Source: Mariprofundaceae bacterium
GTDB taxonomy: Bacteria > Pseudomonadota > Zetaproteobacteria > Mariprofundales > Mariprofundaceae
DNA: 16,039 bases
Direction of reading: 5' to 3'
Assembly: GCA_027035825.1 (NCBI GenBank)
Contig: JALVTX010000294.1
Span: 1 to 16,039 of the forward strand
Shown piece by piece: positions 7,053 to 13,654 of the stretch. Numbering within the stretch: position 1 is the first letter of the stretch; every line of letters begins with the position of its first letter. Below the pieces are notes generated by a model. The model did not search any database. It was not told the DNA's origin and saw nothing but the letters and a program-made list of their open reading frames with translations. Made by a program: the position numbers and the translations under genes.

Positions 7053-7901
7053 ATGACGCAGGATGCGTGGATGCGGCTGGCGGCGAGCCTGACGGTTCTG
7101 GCGATGATGGCGCTGTGGCAGTCGCTGTGGCCGCGACGGCGGTTGCGCTTCGGGCTTCGGCGGTGGCCGGCTAACCTGGGTATCGTTGCTCTGGACGCGA
7201 TGCTGGCGCGGCTGCTGATTCCCGGCGGGGCGCTGGGGGCGGCGGCCTGGGCCGAGGCGCGCGGTTTCGGCCTGTTCCACTGGCTGGATGCGCCGCCCTG
7301 GGTGGCGTTCGGGGCTTCCGTGGTGTCGCTGGATGGCCTGATCTATGCCCAGCACGTGCTGTTTCACGCCGTGCCGGTGCTGTGGCGGCTGCACATGGTG
7401 CATCATGCCGACCAGGACATTGATGTGACCACGGGGCTGCGCTTCCACCCCATCGAAATCCTGCTTTCGCTGAGCATCAAGATGGCGGCGGTGGCGTTGC
7501 TGGGAGCGCCCGTCGGGGCAGTGCTGGTTTTCGAGATGATTCTGAATGGCATGGCGATGTTCAACCACGCCAACGCGCGGCTTCCGGCATGGCTGGATGC
7601 GACGCTGCGCCTGTTGGTGGTAACGCCGGACATGCACCGCGTCCACCATTCGGTGCTGCGCGAGGAAACGAACAGCAACTACGGCTTCAACCTCTCGATC
7701 TGGGATCGCCTGTTCGACACCTATCGCGCCGCGCCGAAGGCCGGCCACGAGGGCATAACCATTGGCCTGGCGCAATACCAGATGCGCGAGCCGGGCGGTC
7801 TGGCGTGGATGCTGGCGCTGCCGTTCACCGGCTGCCCAGGCGTCTACCCGTTTCTTGGCGGCGGCGAGGGCGCCACGGACGAAAAGGAGGGAGGGACATG
7901 A
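7053..7901 (+). CDS. Sterol desaturase / fatty acid hydroxylase superfamily di-iron membrane protein
   Basis: This 282-residue membrane protein has the eight-or-more-histidine signature of the superfamily: HxxxH (His101, His105), HxxHH (His114, His117, His118), an extra His132 (RFHP), His172 (FNHAN) and HxxHH (His195, His198, His199). These bind a di-iron centre for O2-dependent hydroxylation or desaturation of a lipid. Hydrophobic helices lie near 9-26, 40-65, 83-100 and 140-170. The substrate is unknown. GGAGGTG lies 11 bases before the chosen ATG; an in-frame ATG at 7029 inside ampD is an alternative. Its stop overlaps the start of the Rieske-flavoprotein gene (ATGA), which makes that protein a plausible electron-transfer partner. 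Confidence 0.88.
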   Translation: MTQDAWMRLAASLTVLAMMALWQSLWPRRRLRFGLRRWPANLGIVALDAMLARLLIPGGALGAAAWAEARGFGLFHWLDAPPWVAFGASVVSLDGLIYAQHVLFHAVPVLWRLHMVHHADQDIDVTTGLRFHPIEILLSLSIKMAAVALLGAPVGAVLVFEMILNGMAMFNHANARLPAWLDATLRLLVVTPDMHRVHHSVLREETNSNYGFNLSIWDRLFDTYRAAPKAGHEGITIGLAQYQMREPGGLAWMLALPFTGCPGVYPFLGGGEGATDEKEGGT

Positions 7902-9511
7902 ATCCGACGGCAGTGGCCGAATGGGAACGACTGGGCGATCGTCGCCCCGCCTATGCGCTGGTTGGCGAGGTGGATCTGGTGGTAGTTCGCTTCGACGATC
8001 AGGTGCGCGTTTTCTACGGGCGCTGCCAGCATCGTGGGGCGCTGATGTGCGATGCCCGCGTTTCGGGTCGAAACCTGGTTTGCCCGTTGCACAACTGGGA
8101 CTACCGGCTGGACACCGGCGTGAGCGAATACAACAACAGCGAGGCCCTGCACCGTTTCCGGGCCTGGATCGAGGATGGCCGGGTGTGGGTGGATGCCGAC
8201 GAGATCGCGGACTGGGCCCGCGCCCATCCCCAGCCCTATGCGCGCGAGCGCTACCAGGGGTTGTATGCGGACGTGCATGGAACCGAGGAGGAGCCGCACG
8301 TCGGCTTCATCCAGCAGCTTGCCGCGCACGGACTGGAGCGCACCGGCCGGCACGGCCCGATGGCCGCGATGGGCGTGCCGCGCCAGGCGTTGCCGGCGTG
8401 GGACGACATCCAGTTCGTGACCGCTCAGCTGCATCGAATGCCGTTGTTGGACGACGAGCCGGTGGATGCAGCGGTGACGATTGGCCCGGCCGCGCGGCGA
8501 CCGCTGCGGCTGGACATTCCGCTTCTGGTGTCGGACATGAGCTTTGGCGCGCTCTCCGAGGAAGCCAAGGTGGCGCTGGCGCGGGGCGCCGAGCGGGCGG
8601 GCACGGCCATTTGCTCCGGCGAGGGCGGGATGCTGCCCGAGGAGCAGGCGGAGAATTCACGTTATCTCTATGAACTGGCCTCGGCGCGATTCGGATTCTC
8701 ACGCGCATTGTTGGGGCGCGTGCAGGCCTTCCATTTCAAGCTGGGGCAGGCGGCCAAGACTGGCGTTGGCGGCCACCTGCCGGGCGAGAAGGTATGCGGC
8801 AAGATCGCCCGCGTGCGCGGCTTGCCGGAAGGCCGGCCAGCCGTATCGCCGGCCTGTTTCCCGGAATGGGACTCGCCGGCCGGCTTCAGGGACTTCGCGG
8901 CCATGGTGCGTGAGGAAACCGGCGGCGTTCCGGTCGGCGTCAAGCTCTCGGCTCAGCATATCGAGCGCGACCTGGACGCGGCCTTCGAGATCGGGGTGGA
9001 TTACGTCATCCTAGACGGTCGCGGCGGTGGCACGGGGGCTGCGCCGGCCATCCTGCGCGACCACATTTCCGTGCCGACCATTCCGGCACTGGCCCGCGCC
9101 CGCCGTCATCTGGATGCCTCGGGCCAGTCGCGGGTGACATTGGTCATCACTGGCGGCTTGCGCACGCCTGCGGACTTCGCCAAGGCGCTGGCACTGGGCG
9201 CGGACGCGGTCGCCGTTTCCAACGCGGCCATGCAGGCCATCGGCTGCCTGGCCATGCGGGCTTGCCACACCAATGCCTGCCCGGTGGGCATTGCCACGCA
9301 GGATCCGGAACTGCGCAAGCGCCTCGACGTGGACGAGGCCAGCCGGAGGCTGGAGCGCTTCTTTCGCGCCTCGGTGGAACTGATGCGCCTGCTGGCGAGG
9401 GCGTGCGGCCACGCGCGGCTTGGTGATTTCTCCCGCGACGATCTCGTCACCTTCCATCACGAGATGGCGCGGCTGGCCGGGGTGCCCTACGGCGGCGTGG
9501 GGCCGGTGTGA
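7898..9511 (+). CDS. Rieske [2Fe-2S] domain fused to glutamate-synthase-type FMN/[3Fe-4S] domain
   Basis: This 537-residue cytoplasmic protein has two redox modules. Residues 1-105 form a Rieske domain with CxH (Cys43, His45) and CxxH (Cys62, His65) sixteen residues apart. Residues about 165-520 match the FMN-binding synthase domain of GltB: VSDMSFGALS (211-220), SGEGG (240-244), KLGQAAKTGVGGHLPG (281-296), DGRGGGTGAAP (373-383) and TGG (418-420). The [3Fe-4S] cysteines Cys450, Cys456 and Cys461 have the GltB spacing C-x5-C-x4-C. The N-terminal glutaminase domain and C-terminal GXGXG domain of GltB are absent, and no GltD-like subunit lies nearby, so it is probably not a normal glutamate synthase. 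AAGGAGGGAGGG precedes the ATG, which overlaps the upstream stop. Role inferred: oxidoreductase or electron carrier for the di-iron neighbour. Confidence 0.85.
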   Translation: MNPTAVAEWERLGDRRPAYALVGEVDLVVVRFDDQVRVFYGRCQHRGALMCDARVSGRNLVCPLHNWDYRLDTGVSEYNNSEALHRFRAWIEDGRVWVDADEIADWARAHPQPYARERYQGLYADVHGTEEEPHVGFIQQLAAHGLERTGRHGPMAAMGVPRQALPAWDDIQFVTAQLHRMPLLDDEPVDAAVTIGPAARRPLRLDIPLLVSDMSFGALSEEAKVALARGAERAGTAICSGEGGMLPEEQAENSRYLYELASARFGFSRALLGRVQAFHFKLGQAAKTGVGGHLPGEKVCGKIARVRGLPEGRPAVSPACFPEWDSPAGFRDFAAMVREETGGVPVGVKLSAQHIERDLDAAFEIGVDYVILDGRGGGTGAAPAILRDHISVPTIPALARARRHLDASGQSRVTLVITGGLRTPADFAKALALGADAVAVSNAAMQAIGCLAMRACHTNACPVGIATQDPELRKRLDVDEASRRLERFFRASVELMRLLARACGHARLGDFSRDDLVTFHHEMARLAGVPYGGVGPV

Positions 9512-9512
9512 A

Positions 9513-9561
9513 TCAGGCGTAGCGGATGACGGCCGCCGTCGTCACGCCCCATACCCAGTTC
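9513..9561 (-). pseudogene. Severed C-terminal tail of the small membrane protein gene
   Basis: On the minus strand, immediately past the inverted-repeat element, a short open stretch reads NWVWGVTTAAVIRYA and then TGA. It would complete the broken last membrane helix of the gene at 9833-10174 (ending LTPLCVLL). Removing about 272 or 275 bases restores one frame. It has no start or Shine-Dalgarno of its own and is convergent with the Rieske-flavoprotein gene, whose stop is one base away. Confidence 0.65.
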
Positions 9562-9590
9562 AGGGCCTGTCCACGCTTGTTTGGACGGCG
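9562..9590 (+). repeat. Left terminal inverted repeat of the MITE-like element
   Basis: This starts AGGGCCTGT and contains CACGCTTGTTTG. It matches the reverse complement of 9806-9834 at 26 of 29 positions; the three differences are all transitions. Confidence 0.85.
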
Positions 9591-9598
9591 TCGCTGCT

Positions 9599-9687
9599 GC
9601 CCGAAATGCGGCCAATCAAGGCGCGAGGCGCGGCTCATGGTGGGGCCATGCGCAAGCCGAGCAACGCCGAGTGGGCGCATTTCGGGC
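9599..9687. repeat. Internal inverted repeat 1 of the element
   Basis: Arms GCCCGAAATGCG (9599-9610) and CGCATTTCGGGC (9676-9687) are perfect 12-bp complements separated by 65 bases. They could form one arm of a folded structure in the left half of the element. Confidence 0.75.
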
Positions 9688-9699
9688 GCAGCCCGGAGG

Positions 9700-9803
9700 G
9701 ACTTGGCCATGATTCCGCCTCGCGGTGTTATCGCTTGCTCGCGTGCCGCGGAGGGCACGCCACGCGCGCGATGCCTTGCGAGATCGAAATCATGGCCGAA
9801 GTC
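9700..9803. repeat. Internal inverted repeat 2 of the element, with a nested hairpin
   Basis: Arms 9700-9714 and 9788-9803 pair over 15 bp (GACTT plus GGCCATGATT) with one bulged G at 9798. Nested inside is a perfect 7-bp hairpin, GCGTGCC (9741-9747) and GGCACGC (9754-9760), with a six-base loop. Confidence 0.75.
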
Positions 9804-9805
9804 GC

Positions 9806-9834
9806 CGCCATTCAAACAAGCGTGAACAGGCCCT
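9806..9834 (-). repeat. Right terminal inverted repeat of the MITE-like element
   Basis: Inverted partner of 9562-9590. Its outer end abuts the truncated membrane protein gene and supplies the last two bases of the TAG stop codon on the minus strand. Confidence 0.85.
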
Positions 9835-10174
9835 ACAACAATACGCACAGCGGCGTGAGCAGGCCCAGCTCCAGCCCGGCCACGCCCTTGTGGGCCAATA
9901 TCGGGAAGACAATGAACAGCTGGGCGGCAGTCGGCAGCAGGCTGATGAGCGAGCCCTTCGCAAGCCAGCGGGATCGCCAGCCGGGCCAAAGGAAGGTCAG
10001 GCCCCACAGGCCGCCCCAGACCAGGCGCGGATAGAGCCAGTGGGGCGAGAGATGCGGGGCGATGGCGACGCCCAGCATGGCGTTGATGCCGGCGGCGCCA
10101 AAGGCCCAGACGGCCAGGCTGTTGGCGAGCGCCCCCACGCTGCCCGCGGCATAGGCGATCAGCGATTGCCTCAC
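9833..10174 (-). CDS. Small membrane protein, C-terminus truncated by the MITE-like insertion
   Basis: This 113-residue hydrophobic protein has about three full helices (roughly 5-25, 48-62 and 78-95). A fourth helix begins at GLELGLLTPLCVLL and stops abruptly in a TAG formed at the element border. The missing end is still readable at 9513-9561. The gene resembles small uncharacterised four-helix proteins of proteobacteria with the pattern LYPRLVWGGLWGL...ELGLLTPL. Function is unknown. The start is GTG overlapping the TGA of msrAB (GTGA, 10171-10174), with GAGG about eight bases upstream, so it is the last gene of the msrAB transcript. Whether the shortened product is stable is uncertain. Confidence 0.65.
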   Translation of the reverse strand: MRQSLIAYAAGSVGALANSLAVWAFGAAGINAMLGVAIAPHLSPHWLYPRLVWGGLWGLTFLWPGWRSRWLAKGSLISLLPTAAQLFIVFPILAHKGVAGLELGLLTPLCVLL

Positions 10175-11307
10175 CTGGTGGCCTCGTCTGCGTTGTCGGC
10201 AAACAGCTTCAGATATTTGCCATAGCCCTCTGCGGCCAGTTTTTCCTTCGGGATGAAGCGCAGCGCCGCCGAATTGATGCAGTAGCGCAGCCCGGTGGGC
10301 GGCGGGCCATCCTCGAAGACGTGCCCGAGATGCGAATCGCCGTGACGGCTGCGCACCTCGGTGCGGGTGACGAACAGCCGGTGGTCGGCGCGGGTGACGA
10401 TGTTCTCCGGCTCCAGCGGGCGGGTGAAACTGGGCCAGCCGGTGCCGGAATCGAACTTGTCCGTGGAGGAAAACAGCGGCTCGCCGCTGACCACGTCCAC
10501 GTAAATGCCGGGGCGGTGCTCGTTCCAGTAGGCGTTGCGGAACGGCGGCTCCGTGCCGTTTTCCTGCGTGACCTCGTATTGCAGCGGCGACAATCGTTTT
10601 TTCAGCACGTCATCGGGCGGTTTTTCGTAGCGCGCCGTTTTTTCGGATGCATGCGCCGGCTGCTTGTGCAACTCATCGCCCCAGACCTTCTCCAGGAACT
10701 GGTCGCGGCCGGAATGGTAGCGATAGAATTTGTAGCGCAGGGGATTCTTCTTGTAATAATCCTGATGGTATTCCTCCGCCGGCCAGAAACGATCGAGCGG
10801 GCGAATCTCCACGGCGATGGGCTGGTCAAAACGCCCGGACGCCGCCAGCCGGTCGCGCGATTGCTCCGCCGCACGTTTCTGGGCTTCGTCGGCGTAAAAG
10901 ATGACAGGCCGGTACTGGTTGCCGCGATCCACGAACTGACCGCCGCTGTCGGTGGGGTTGATCATCTTCCAATAGGCATCCAGCAATGCGTCGTAGGAAA
11001 TCACGCTCGGGTCGTAATGCACCTGCACGCTTTCCACATGGCCCGTGCCGCCGGCCGACACCTGCTTGTAGGTCGGGTGCGCCACATGCCCGCCGGCATA
11101 GCCGGATACCGCTTCAATCACGCCCGGCAGATGCTCGAAGCTAGATTCGACGCACCAGAAACAGCCGCCGGCGAAGGTGGCCACCGCCTCATGCTCCGCC
11201 TGTAACGGTTTTGAATCGCTCATGGTTTGACCTCCGAATACCTGCCACGCCGGCGCGATGAGTATGATGCCCGCGAGTAGAAGTGTCATTCCGTGCCATT
11301 GTTTCAT
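10171..11307 (-). CDS. msrAB: Exported bifunctional methionine sulfoxide reductase MsrA-MsrB
   Basis: This 378-residue fusion reduces both S- and R-methionine sulfoxide in proteins. A signal-like N-terminus (hydrophobic 8-24) is followed by MsrA (about 43-205). MsrA has the catalytic motif GCFWC (Cys49, Cys52), then TGHVESVQVHYDP and YHQDYYKKNP. MsrB (about 233-355) has LFSSTDKFDSGTGWPSF, then HLGHVFEDGP, then the catalytic RYCINSAALRF (Cys343). The protein has only these three Cys. The MsrB zinc CxxC pairs and the usual GCGWPSF resolving Cys are missing, as is a C-terminal MsrA resolving Cys. AGGAG lies six bases before the ATG. A second start with GGAGGT is present at 11223. Unlike Neisseria PilB there is no fused thioredoxin domain, so the reductant must come from elsewhere. 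It lies 101 bases behind the sensor kinase gene. Confidence 0.93.
   Translation of the reverse strand: MKQWHGMTLLLAGIILIAPAWQVFGGQTMSDSKPLQAEHEAVATFAGGCFWCVESSFEHLPGVIEAVSGYAGGHVAHPTYKQVSAGGTGHVESVQVHYDPSVISYDALLDAYWKMINPTDSGGQFVDRGNQYRPVIFYADEAQKRAAEQSRDRLAASGRFDQPIAVEIRPLDRFWPAEEYHQDYYKKNPLRYKFYRYHSGRDQFLEKVWGDELHKQPAHASEKTARYEKPPDDVLKKRLSPLQYEVTQENGTEPPFRNAYWNEHRPGIYVDVVSGEPLFSSTDKFDSGTGWPSFTRPLEPENIVTRADHRLFVTRTEVRSRHGDSHLGHVFEDGPPPTGLRYCINSAALRFIPKEKLAAEGYGKYLKLFADNADEATR
11221..11235 (-). promoter_or_regulatory. Internal Shine-Dalgarno and second start in msrAB (signal-less form)
   Basis: On the minus strand GGAGGT (11235-11230) is followed after six bases by an in-frame ATG (11223-11221, Met29 of the full product). 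This site is at least as strong as the upstream AGGAG. Initiation here would give a cytoplasmic enzyme starting MSDSKPLQ, without the signal sequence. Confidence 0.55.
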
Positions 11308-11360
11308 GTGCTTCTCCTGTGCGTTTGGTGTTCCAACGGTCGTTATGATGCGCCATTCAT

Positions 11361-11387
11361 ATCACCTCCCGATCACGGGAATATCAC
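11361..11387 (-). promoter_or_regulatory. Triple 11-bp-spaced direct repeat upstream of msrAB, putative response-regulator box
   Basis: On the minus strand GTGAT occurs at 11387-11383, 11376-11372 and 11365-11361, exactly 11 bp apart. Tandem sites with one helical turn between them are typical OmpR-family targets. The proximal repeat lies 54 bases from the msrAB ATG. A CATAAC -10-like hexamer (11347-11342) sits 13 bases past it. A matching array precedes the Met-rich gene. Confidence 0.6.
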
Positions 11388-11408
11388 AATCCTGTGCCGT
11401 GCGCCTCG

Positions 11409-12869
11409 CTACGGGGCCGCGGGCAGGCGGAACACGAAGCAGGCGCCGGCATTCGGGCCGCTTTCCAGCCGAATGTCGCCGCCCTGAAGCTCGATGCAGC
11501 GTTTCGCAATCGCCAGCCCCAGCCCGGCGTGGCGTTCGCCCCTTGCATCTTCATGCAGTCGGAAGCGCGGGTCGAATATGCGCGCCCGCGCATCCTCGGG
11601 GATGCCGGGGCCGTCGTCCCGCACGGCCACGGCGATGCGCTCTTCGTCCATCCGCGCCGAGATGTCCACATGCCCGTCGCCGCCGGCATGACTGAAGGCG
11701 TTGTCCAGCAGGTTGTCCAGCGCGCGTTCGGTCAGGCCCACATCGCCCAGCGCGAACGGCAAATCCGGCGCGGCATGCACCCGCAGTTCGATTTTGAGCT
11801 GTCCCGCCTTGAGGCGGTGCTTCTGAACCGTGTCGTGAATCAGTTCCGCCACCGAGAAGGGTTCCCGCTCCGGCGCGCTTTCCTGCGCTTCCAGGCTGGA
11901 AAGCTCGAACAGGGCCTCAACCAGGCGTTGCAGGCTTTTTCCCTGGCGCATGGCGGTTTCCAGAAAGGCGCGGCGCTGCTCGGGAGCGAGCGATTCCTCC
12001 TTGATTTGCAGGGATTCCAGATAACCGAGCAGGGACGACAGCGGCGTGCGCAGATCGTGCGAGATTTGCGCGACGAACCGGCGGCGCTGGCTGTCTTTCG
12101 CCCTGAGGCTGTCCAGTTGCTCGTCAATGCGTCGCGCCATGCGCCGGAATGCGCGGCTCAGTTGCTCGATTTCGTCGCCGGCGGGTTCCGCGCCGGGCTC
12201 GGCCGGCAGTGCGTGCGCCAGCGCGAAACGGTTCATCATCCGGGACAATTCGCGCAAACGGCGGGTCAGCAGGTAAAAGGCGATCAGTCCCGCCAGCAGG
12301 CCAAGCGCGAGGCTGGCGGCCAGCGTCCAGCCGCCGACCTTCCACAGATAGCTGTCGCGCACCGATTGCTCGGCGGAATCGAACTGCTCGCCGCGCAGCA
12401 CCACATACAGATACCCCTGCGGCTTCTCGCCGGATGGCACGGGCGTGACCGAAAAGACCTTTTGCTTGTCGTGGCTGCGCGGATCATCGCCGAGAATCAG
12501 GCCGGGGCGCTTCATGTCGAGAAAGGCGCGAATCGGCGCAAGCGAAACGCGCTTGCGCTTCACCTTTCCCGGATCGGCGGAGTAGGAAAGAATCCTGCCC
12601 TGCAAATCGAGCAGATAGATTTCGATGCTCGGGTTAATCACCATGTATTTGCGGAAGGTTTCCTTCAGCGCGGCCTTGTTCAGCTTGCCTTCCGCGACCA
12701 GGTTGCGGTCGGCCACCAGATTGCGCGCCAGATCATGGTTCAGTTGCAGATGAATATCCCGCAGGTAATGGCGCATGGCGAAACTGGTCAGCGCAATGTA
12801 GAAGCCTCCGGTCGCCGTCATCAGAACGACCAGGCCGATCGCCAGCTTGCCGTAGAGGGTTCTCAGCAC
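11409..12869 (-). CDS. Membrane sensor histidine kinase
   Basis: This 486-residue HAMP-type kinase has TM1 at about 9-31, a periplasmic sensor of about 140 residues (35-175), TM2 at about 180-201 and a HAMP linker at about 202-255. The HisKA box is FVAQISHDLRTPLSSLLGY, with phospho-acceptor His271. The ATPase domain has the N box LDNLLDN (384-390), G1 DDGPGIP (418-424) and G2 GLGLAIA (449-455). The periplasmic part holds LLDLQGRIL and YLYVVLRGE stretches, suggesting a PAS/dCache-like fold, and has no Cys and few Met. The start is GTG, nine bases after the response regulator stop, with only a weak Shine-Dalgarno, suggesting coupled low-level synthesis. The signal is unknown; envelope oxidants or copper are inferred from the neighbours. 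Confidence 0.9.
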   Translation of the reverse strand: MLRTLYGKLAIGLVVLMTATGGFYIALTSFAMRHYLRDIHLQLNHDLARNLVADRNLVAEGKLNKAALKETFRKYMVINPSIEIYLLDLQGRILSYSADPGKVKRKRVSLAPIRAFLDMKRPGLILGDDPRSHDKQKVFSVTPVPSGEKPQGYLYVVLRGEQFDSAEQSVRDSYLWKVGGWTLAASLALGLLAGLIAFYLLTRRLRELSRMMNRFALAHALPAEPGAEPAGDEIEQLSRAFRRMARRIDEQLDSLRAKDSQRRRFVAQISHDLRTPLSSLLGYLESLQIKEESLAPEQRRAFLETAMRQGKSLQRLVEALFELSSLEAQESAPEREPFSVAELIHDTVQKHRLKAGQLKIELRVHAAPDLPFALGDVGLTERALDNLLDNAFSHAGGDGHVDISARMDEERIAVAVRDDGPGIPEDARARIFDPRFRLHEDARGERHAGLGLAIAKRCIELQGGDIRLESGPNAGACFVFRLPAAP

Positions 12870-12878
12870 GGCGTCATC

Positions 12879-13583
12879 TTACAAGGCTTCGGAGAAACGA
12901 TAACCGACGCCCCAGACTGTCTGAATATACTCGGGATTGGCCGGGTCTTGCTCGATTTTACGGCGCAGTCGGTTGATGTGGGAATTGACGGTGTGCTCGT
13001 AGCCTTCGTAGCTGTATCCCCAGACCTGATCCAGCAATTGCGCGCGGTTGTACACCCGCCCCGGATGCGAGGCGAAGTGCAGCAGCAGCGCGAACTCCCT
13101 GGCCGTCAGTTCCACCGGCTTTCCGTCCAGCCGCACCTGATGCCTTGCCGCATCAATTTCCAGCGTGCCGCGCCGGATGATGCCGGTTGCCTCGTCTTCG
13201 ACGGGATGACCGAGCGCCGCAGCTCGGCGCAGCAGCGCCTTGATGCGCGCCAGCAGCTCCGGCACGCTGAACGGCTTGGTCAGATAGTCGTCCGCGCCCA
13301 TCTCCAGCCCCAGCACCTTGTCCAGTTCCGTGGATTTGGCGGTCAGCATCAGGATGGGCACATAGCGGGCGGCCTTGCGCATTTCACGGCACACCTCAAG
13401 CCCGTCCATGCCGGGCAGCATCAAATCGAGCACCACCAGGTCGTAGTTTTTTCTGGCAAAGCGTTCCAGTCCGGTCGCGCCGCTGGCGGCAATGTCCACG
13501 CGGCAGTTCATGCCGTCCAGATGCATGCGCACCAGCTCGGCGATGTCCGCATCGTCTTCAATAATCAGTATCGTGTGTGCCAT
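12879..13583 (-). CDS. OmpR/PhoB-family response regulator
   Basis: This 234-residue regulator has a receiver domain (about 3-118) with acidic pocket Glu9/Asp10/Asp11, phosphoacceptor Asp53 in VVLDLMLPGMDG, switch Thr81 and conserved Lys103 in YLTKPFS. The C-terminal winged-helix domain (about 135-232) shows VELTAREFALLLHFASHPGRV, then VNSHINRLRRKIE and VWGVGYRF. This class binds direct repeats with 11-bp spacing, as found upstream of the Met-rich and msrAB genes. It starts 20 bases after the T-run of a terminator and has no clear Shine-Dalgarno, so it is probably expressed by read-through from the Met-rich gene. The cognate kinase follows nine bases downstream. Confidence 0.93.
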   Translation of the reverse strand: MAHTILIIEDDADIAELVRMHLDGMNCRVDIAASGATGLERFARKNYDLVVLDLMLPGMDGLEVCREMRKAARYVPILMLTAKSTELDKVLGLEMGADDYLTKPFSVPELLARIKALLRRAAALGHPVEDEATGIIRRGTLEIDAARHQVRLDGKPVELTAREFALLLHFASHPGRVYNRAQLLDQVWGYSYEGYEHTVNSHINRLRRKIEQDPANPEYIQTVWGVGYRFSEAL

Positions 13584-13602
13584 CGGTTATCTACTGTAGC
13601 GG

Positions 13603-13633
13603 AAAAGGGCGCAGCCGCCAGGAGACTGCGCCC
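13603..13633 (-). terminator. Rho-independent terminator between the Met-rich gene and the response regulator gene
   Basis: On the minus strand GGGCGCAG (13633-13626) pairs perfectly with CTGCGCCC (13614-13607) around an 11-base loop and is followed directly by TTTT (13606-13603). The T-run is short, so partial read-through into the regulator and kinase genes is plausible. Confidence 0.75.
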
Positions 13634-13654
13634 CGTTCGCGCAAGCCACCCGAC

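Larger units (their letters stand above)
9562..9834. mobile_element. MITE-like non-autonomous element, 273 bp
   Basis: The stretch is bounded by 29-bp terminal inverted repeats with only three mismatches, contains further inverted repeats, and carries no plausible gene. It interrupts a small membrane protein gene and creates its TAG stop at the junction. The AGGGCCTGT termini recall IS5-type ends, but this is a guess. No clean target duplication is visible; at most two bases (TG on the minus strand) can be argued from frame restoration. Mobility would need a transposase supplied from elsewhere. Confidence 0.7.

Noticed and set aside
7898..9511. Annotation of the fused protein as glutamate synthase large subunit
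   Set aside because: The glutaminase domain and the C-terminal GXGXG domain are absent, a Rieske domain is fused instead, and no small subunit gene is nearby.
9526..9825. Open frames inside the inverted-repeat element as possible transposase remnants
   Set aside because: The translations are Arg/Cys-rich with no DDE motif or helix-turn-helix, and the inverted-repeat structure accounts for the sequence.
11338..11369. Mini-ORF (five codons, MNGAS) after GGGAGGTGATATG upstream of msrAB
   Set aside because: The apparent Shine-Dalgarno is part of the 11-bp repeat array, and five codons with no further support do not make a credible leader peptide.
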